A program made the position numbers and the translations under genes. This document shows positions 62,111 through 64,000 of a stretch of DNA of 64,000 nucleotides, in pieces. The notes below the pieces were generated by a model that worked only from the letters and a program-made list of their open reading frames with translations, was not told where the DNA came from and ran no database searches. Within the stretch, counting starts at the first letter, position 1. Each line of letters opens with the position of its first letter. Location: positions 70,469 through 134,468 of the forward strand of contig JAEXNR010000029.1 in the NCBI GenBank assembly GCA_023439505.1, written 5' to 3'. Source of the stretch: Bacillota bacterium (GTDB taxonomy: Bacteria > Bacillota > Clostridia > Lachnospirales > Lachnospiraceae).

Positions 62111-62665
62111 TTATACATATTTTTCTTCCAGTTCCTCCAGCAGTTTTATATAGTTATTCTGGACCCCCTGTAGATTTGCCTCTTCCTCAAAGGTCTGTGT
62201 CAGTTGATCGACACGCTCCAGTAATTCTCTTGATAGTTGCTTTTCTGCATAAGTATACACCACCTCATCTTCTTTGGCGATATGTCTTGCCAGATGATTG
62301 GCATAGCCCACCGCATTGGCGATGACATCCAGTTTGCTTTGGGCATCCCCTGATTTTACCCGCACGAGTGCAGCATCCAGTTCACTGATCAATAATCTGC
62401 CCCACTCATGCTCCACAAGCATTCCGTGGGTTACCAGATTCGTTCCAATTCTGCCAAGGTGATTTACCATTTCCTGAAATAAAAATTGTTCCTCTTTTCC
62501 ATGGTGATGTTTGTCGGCATAATTGCGGATAAAGTCTATCATTTTGTTAAAATCCTCAAAACAGGGTTCTTCTCCCTGCAAGATTCTGTTGCAGGCGCTT
62601 CTGACAACTTTAAGCATTCTCTTGATATATTTGTGCTCTTCTACCATTAATTGAATACTGTTCAT
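62111..62665 (-). CDS. hemerythrin-domain protein
   Basis: This 184-residue protein is a hemerythrin-type four-helix bundle that binds a di-iron centre. Ligand candidates are in MVEEHKYIKRM (near residue 11), KHHHGKEEQFLF (54-64), THGMLVEHEW (79-88) and NHLARHIAKEDEVVY (123-137). It fits soluble hemerythrins that handle oxygen, nitric oxide or iron in anaerobes. ATG 62665 follows GAGGT. It lies 19 bases behind a gene of unknown type, almost certainly on the same transcript. Confidence 0.9.
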   Translation of the reverse strand: MNSIQLMVEEHKYIKRMLKVVRSACNRILQGEEPCFEDFNKMIDFIRNYADKHHHGKEEQFLFQEMVNHLGRIGTNLVTHGMLVEHEWGRLLISELDAALVRVKSGDAQSKLDVIANAVGYANHLARHIAKEDEVVYTYAEKQLSRELLERVDQLTQTFEEEANLQGVQNNYIKLLEELEEKYV

Positions 62666-62684
62666 ATCAAATACCTCTTCCTTT

Positions 62685-63290
62685 CTATCGCGTTCTTATT
62701 TCATTGAGATCCTTGTCGATCTTATGATAGTGAAAGTCTGTATCAGCAAGAAGTCCTCTGATTAATTCTTCCCTGAGAATATGGTAATATGCAATATCTC
62801 CTCCAACTTCCTCCCAGTACCTTGTATGAACGCAAAGATTCCTTTTCCATATAACTTGATCCTCTTTCTCTTCCAGTACAGTGTTGGCATGATCGCAGGG
62901 CATACCATCCAATAGGCTATCGCTGACCATCTTGTAAACCTGCGCTGCACTGACAGCCTCCATTTCAGATGAAAGATCTTCTCCCTTTTTATAAAAGATT
63001 TTTTTTATCTCATGTAATAACTCCGGGTATTTTCTCATCAGTATTGTCACACTGTCAGCCAGCTTGTATTCCACCTGGCTGATATAGATTTGCAGCCATC
63101 CATGAATATTGGTTCCATCAATGATCTCTTCTAAAGTCCCGGACAAAAATTCACCATATTTCCGGTCCATCTCTTCCCCTAATTCCGGGATCAGCTTTTC
63201 TCCTGCTTTTATTACTTGCTCTGTTAATTCCTGTTGTATCTCTATCTTATGAAACAACCAGTGATGAATTGGTCCTAAAAATGCACTCAT
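62685..63290 (-). CDS. conserved-looking protein beside hemerythrin, unknown
   Basis: I do not recognise this 201-residue protein. It looks globular and mainly helical, with no signal peptide or membrane segment. It has two cysteine-histidine motifs worth noting: GMPCDHANTVLEEKE near residue 130 and NLCVHTRYWEEVGGDIAYYH near residue 153, which could bind a metal or heme. The first residues IHHWLFHKIEIQQELTEQV are also rich in histidine. It leads the two-gene unit with hemerythrin, so a role in oxygen, NO or redox response is a guess from context. ATG 63290 follows AAGGAG. Confidence 0.7.
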   Translation of the reverse strand: MSAFLGPIHHWLFHKIEIQQELTEQVIKAGEKLIPELGEEMDRKYGEFLSGTLEEIIDGTNIHGWLQIYISQVEYKLADSVTILMRKYPELLHEIKKIFYKKGEDLSSEMEAVSAAQVYKMVSDSLLDGMPCDHANTVLEEKEDQVIWKRNLCVHTRYWEEVGGDIAYYHILREELIRGLLADTDFHYHKIDKDLNEIRTR

Positions 63291-63465
63291 ATTTACTCTC
63301 CTTCTACGCTGATTTTACATCTGTATTCAACATGTTTTATATCTGAGCTCATTATAGATCAAGGTTCATTCAACATTTGTTGCCATAGCTACAATATCAT
63401 TGGAACGCATCGACTATATTCGACATAAAATATATAGATAGTCAAAAATAAAACAAGGGGGATTT

Positions 63466-63699
63466 ATGAAACGTTCCTATTATAAAAACAATATCCCGGA
63501 GCAAAATCAAATCATCTTCAGAACAAAACCCGGTGCGGTCCATATCCCTGCAGGCGAGACAATTCGCCTTACTGCCTGTCTGCCCAAAGGAGTTTTGGTA
63601 GCCATACAAATAAATGAGGAACACCTCATTGATTTTGTAGGTAATAAAATACAAACCAATGATATGTTCCTCATACAGTACATTTATGGGAGTATGTAA
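63466..63699 (+). CDS. 77-residue protein, unknown
   Basis: This short ORF has a good ribosome binding site (AAGGGGGA, spacing six) and ATG, a plausible size and balanced composition. The protein begins MKRSYYKNNIPEQNQI and has alternating hydrophobic stretches (PAGETIRLTACLPKGVLVAI) that suggest a small beta-rich fold. No signal peptide or membrane segment, and no family is recognised. It diverges from the hemerythrin unit and converges on the CBM-like gene. Confidence 0.55.
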   Translation: MKRSYYKNNIPEQNQIIFRTKPGAVHIPAGETIRLTACLPKGVLVAIQINEEHLIDFVGNKIQTNDMFLIQYIYGSM

Positions 63700-63718
63700 A
63701 CTGTCAAATATGAAATGC

Positions 63719-63736
63719 CCGTTGTTTTTCCAACGG
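63719..63736. terminator. short hairpin, weak terminator
   Basis: CCGTTG and CAACGG arms with a six-base T-rich loop lie between two converging genes. Only a short T run follows on either strand. Confidence 0.3.
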
Positions 63737-63754
63737 CTTCCTCTGTTTTCCTGA

Positions 63755-64000
63755 CTATTTTACTTCTGTAACGCTGATATTACCAAGATCTATTCTTCCG
63801 GGCTGCGCTTCCCCCATTTTTCCCATGGATATTACAAAATCCACGAGAGCGGTATCCTTCTCTACTGTAATAATAAATTCCACTGTCTTTTCTGTTCCTG
63901 CCTCCAGGGCAATATCACTGCCGCCATACCAGTCGTAGGTGGCAGGCGTAAGAAGTGCTATTTTTACGCTTCTGGAACCACTGGACAGGAAGGTCGCCTT
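63755..64000 (-). CDS. C-terminal end of a CBM-like secreted protein (partial)
   Basis: Eighty-one codons and a stop are open on the minus strand to the last base of the window. The translated end includes KIALLTPATYDWYGG, TVEFIITVEKDTALVDFVISMG and the closing GRIDLGNISVTEVK. The alternating beta pattern and the ending of the kind I-x-x-x-N-I-S-V-T-E-V are typical of carbohydrate-binding modules of the CBM4/9 type at the end of secreted glycoside hydrolases. The main part of the gene lies beyond the window, so the enzyme cannot be named. Confidence 0.6.
   Translation of the reverse strand, partial: KATFLSSGSRSVKIALLTPATYDWYGGSDIALEAGTEKTVEFIITVEKDTALVDFVISMGKMGEAQPGRIDLGNISVTEVK

Noticed and set aside
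1..64000. tRNA, rRNA, CRISPR arrays, insertion sequences, prophage or attachment sites
   Set aside because: Scanned by eye on both strands; no cloverleaf with CCA end, no regular spacer-repeat array, no transposase or integrase reading frame.

Overview
The window looks like chromosomal DNA from a low-GC, Gram-positive, anaerobic clostridium of the Lachnospiraceae / Lachnoclostridium type. This is inferred from gene content and style: AGGAGG-type ribosome binding sites, many sigma-A promoters, occasional TTG and GTG starts, several BceAB/FtsX-type ABC transporters with two-component systems, GH36 alpha-galactosidases with an MsmEFG-type importer, AraC regulators, c-di-GMP enzymes, methyl-accepting chemotaxis proteins, clostripain-type peptidase and a DUF6323 protein. 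No rRNA, tRNA, transposase, phage gene or CRISPR array was seen.

Layout. 1-3.4 kb (+): GNAT acetyltransferase, MFS transporter, type-2 malate/lactate dehydrogenase. 3.5-11 kb (-): HD-GYP protein, YibE/F membrane protein, secreted alkaline phosphatase, small membrane protein, and a GGDEF-EAL protein with an extracellular ligand-binding domain; a 34-codon Ser/Gly/Lys-rich ORF sits on + between them. 11.4-12.9 kb: a chemoreceptor. 13-18.2 kb (-): arabinose locus, AraC regulator then araA-araD-araB. 18.3-23.3 kb (-): BceRS-BceAB-like response regulator, kinase, ATPase and permease. 23.7-29 kb: two more chemoreceptors, one ending in a cytoplasmic sugar-binding-protein-like domain, with a DUF4886 protein between. 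29-37.8 kb: alpha-galactoside utilisation (two GH36 enzymes, AraC regulator, MsmEFG-like ABC importer without its own ATPase). 38-41.7 kb (-): osmoprotectant importer with a BusR-like GntR/RCK_C regulator and a striking operator-promoter. 41.8-45.4 kb (-): PadR-regulated ABC exporter whose second permease is fused to a thioredoxin-fold domain. 45.5-52.2 kb (-): tRNA dihydrouridine synthase, a second kinase/regulator/ABC exporter set, DUF6323. 52.4-55.6 kb (-): ABC-2 exporter and a DEAD-box RNA helicase. 55.9-62 kb: AgrC-like kinase and LytTR regulator (both +) flanking a minus-strand LemA / DUF2207-like / clostripain lipoprotein operon. 62.1-64 kb: hemerythrin, two unrecognised small proteins and the C-terminal end of a CBM-like protein that runs off the window.

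The genes form a sense-and-respond accessory region: plant sugar uptake (arabinose, alpha-galactosides), chemotaxis, c-di-GMP and probable c-di-AMP signalling, and at least four export/detoxification ABC systems. The best leads for something new are the permease-redoxin fusion in the PadR operon, the chemoreceptor with a C-terminal periplasmic-binding-protein fold, the BusR-like operator that encloses a consensus promoter, the kinase/regulator pair split around the LemA-protease operon, and a repeated leader element that delivers a Shine-Dalgarno sequence to at least three unrelated genes.
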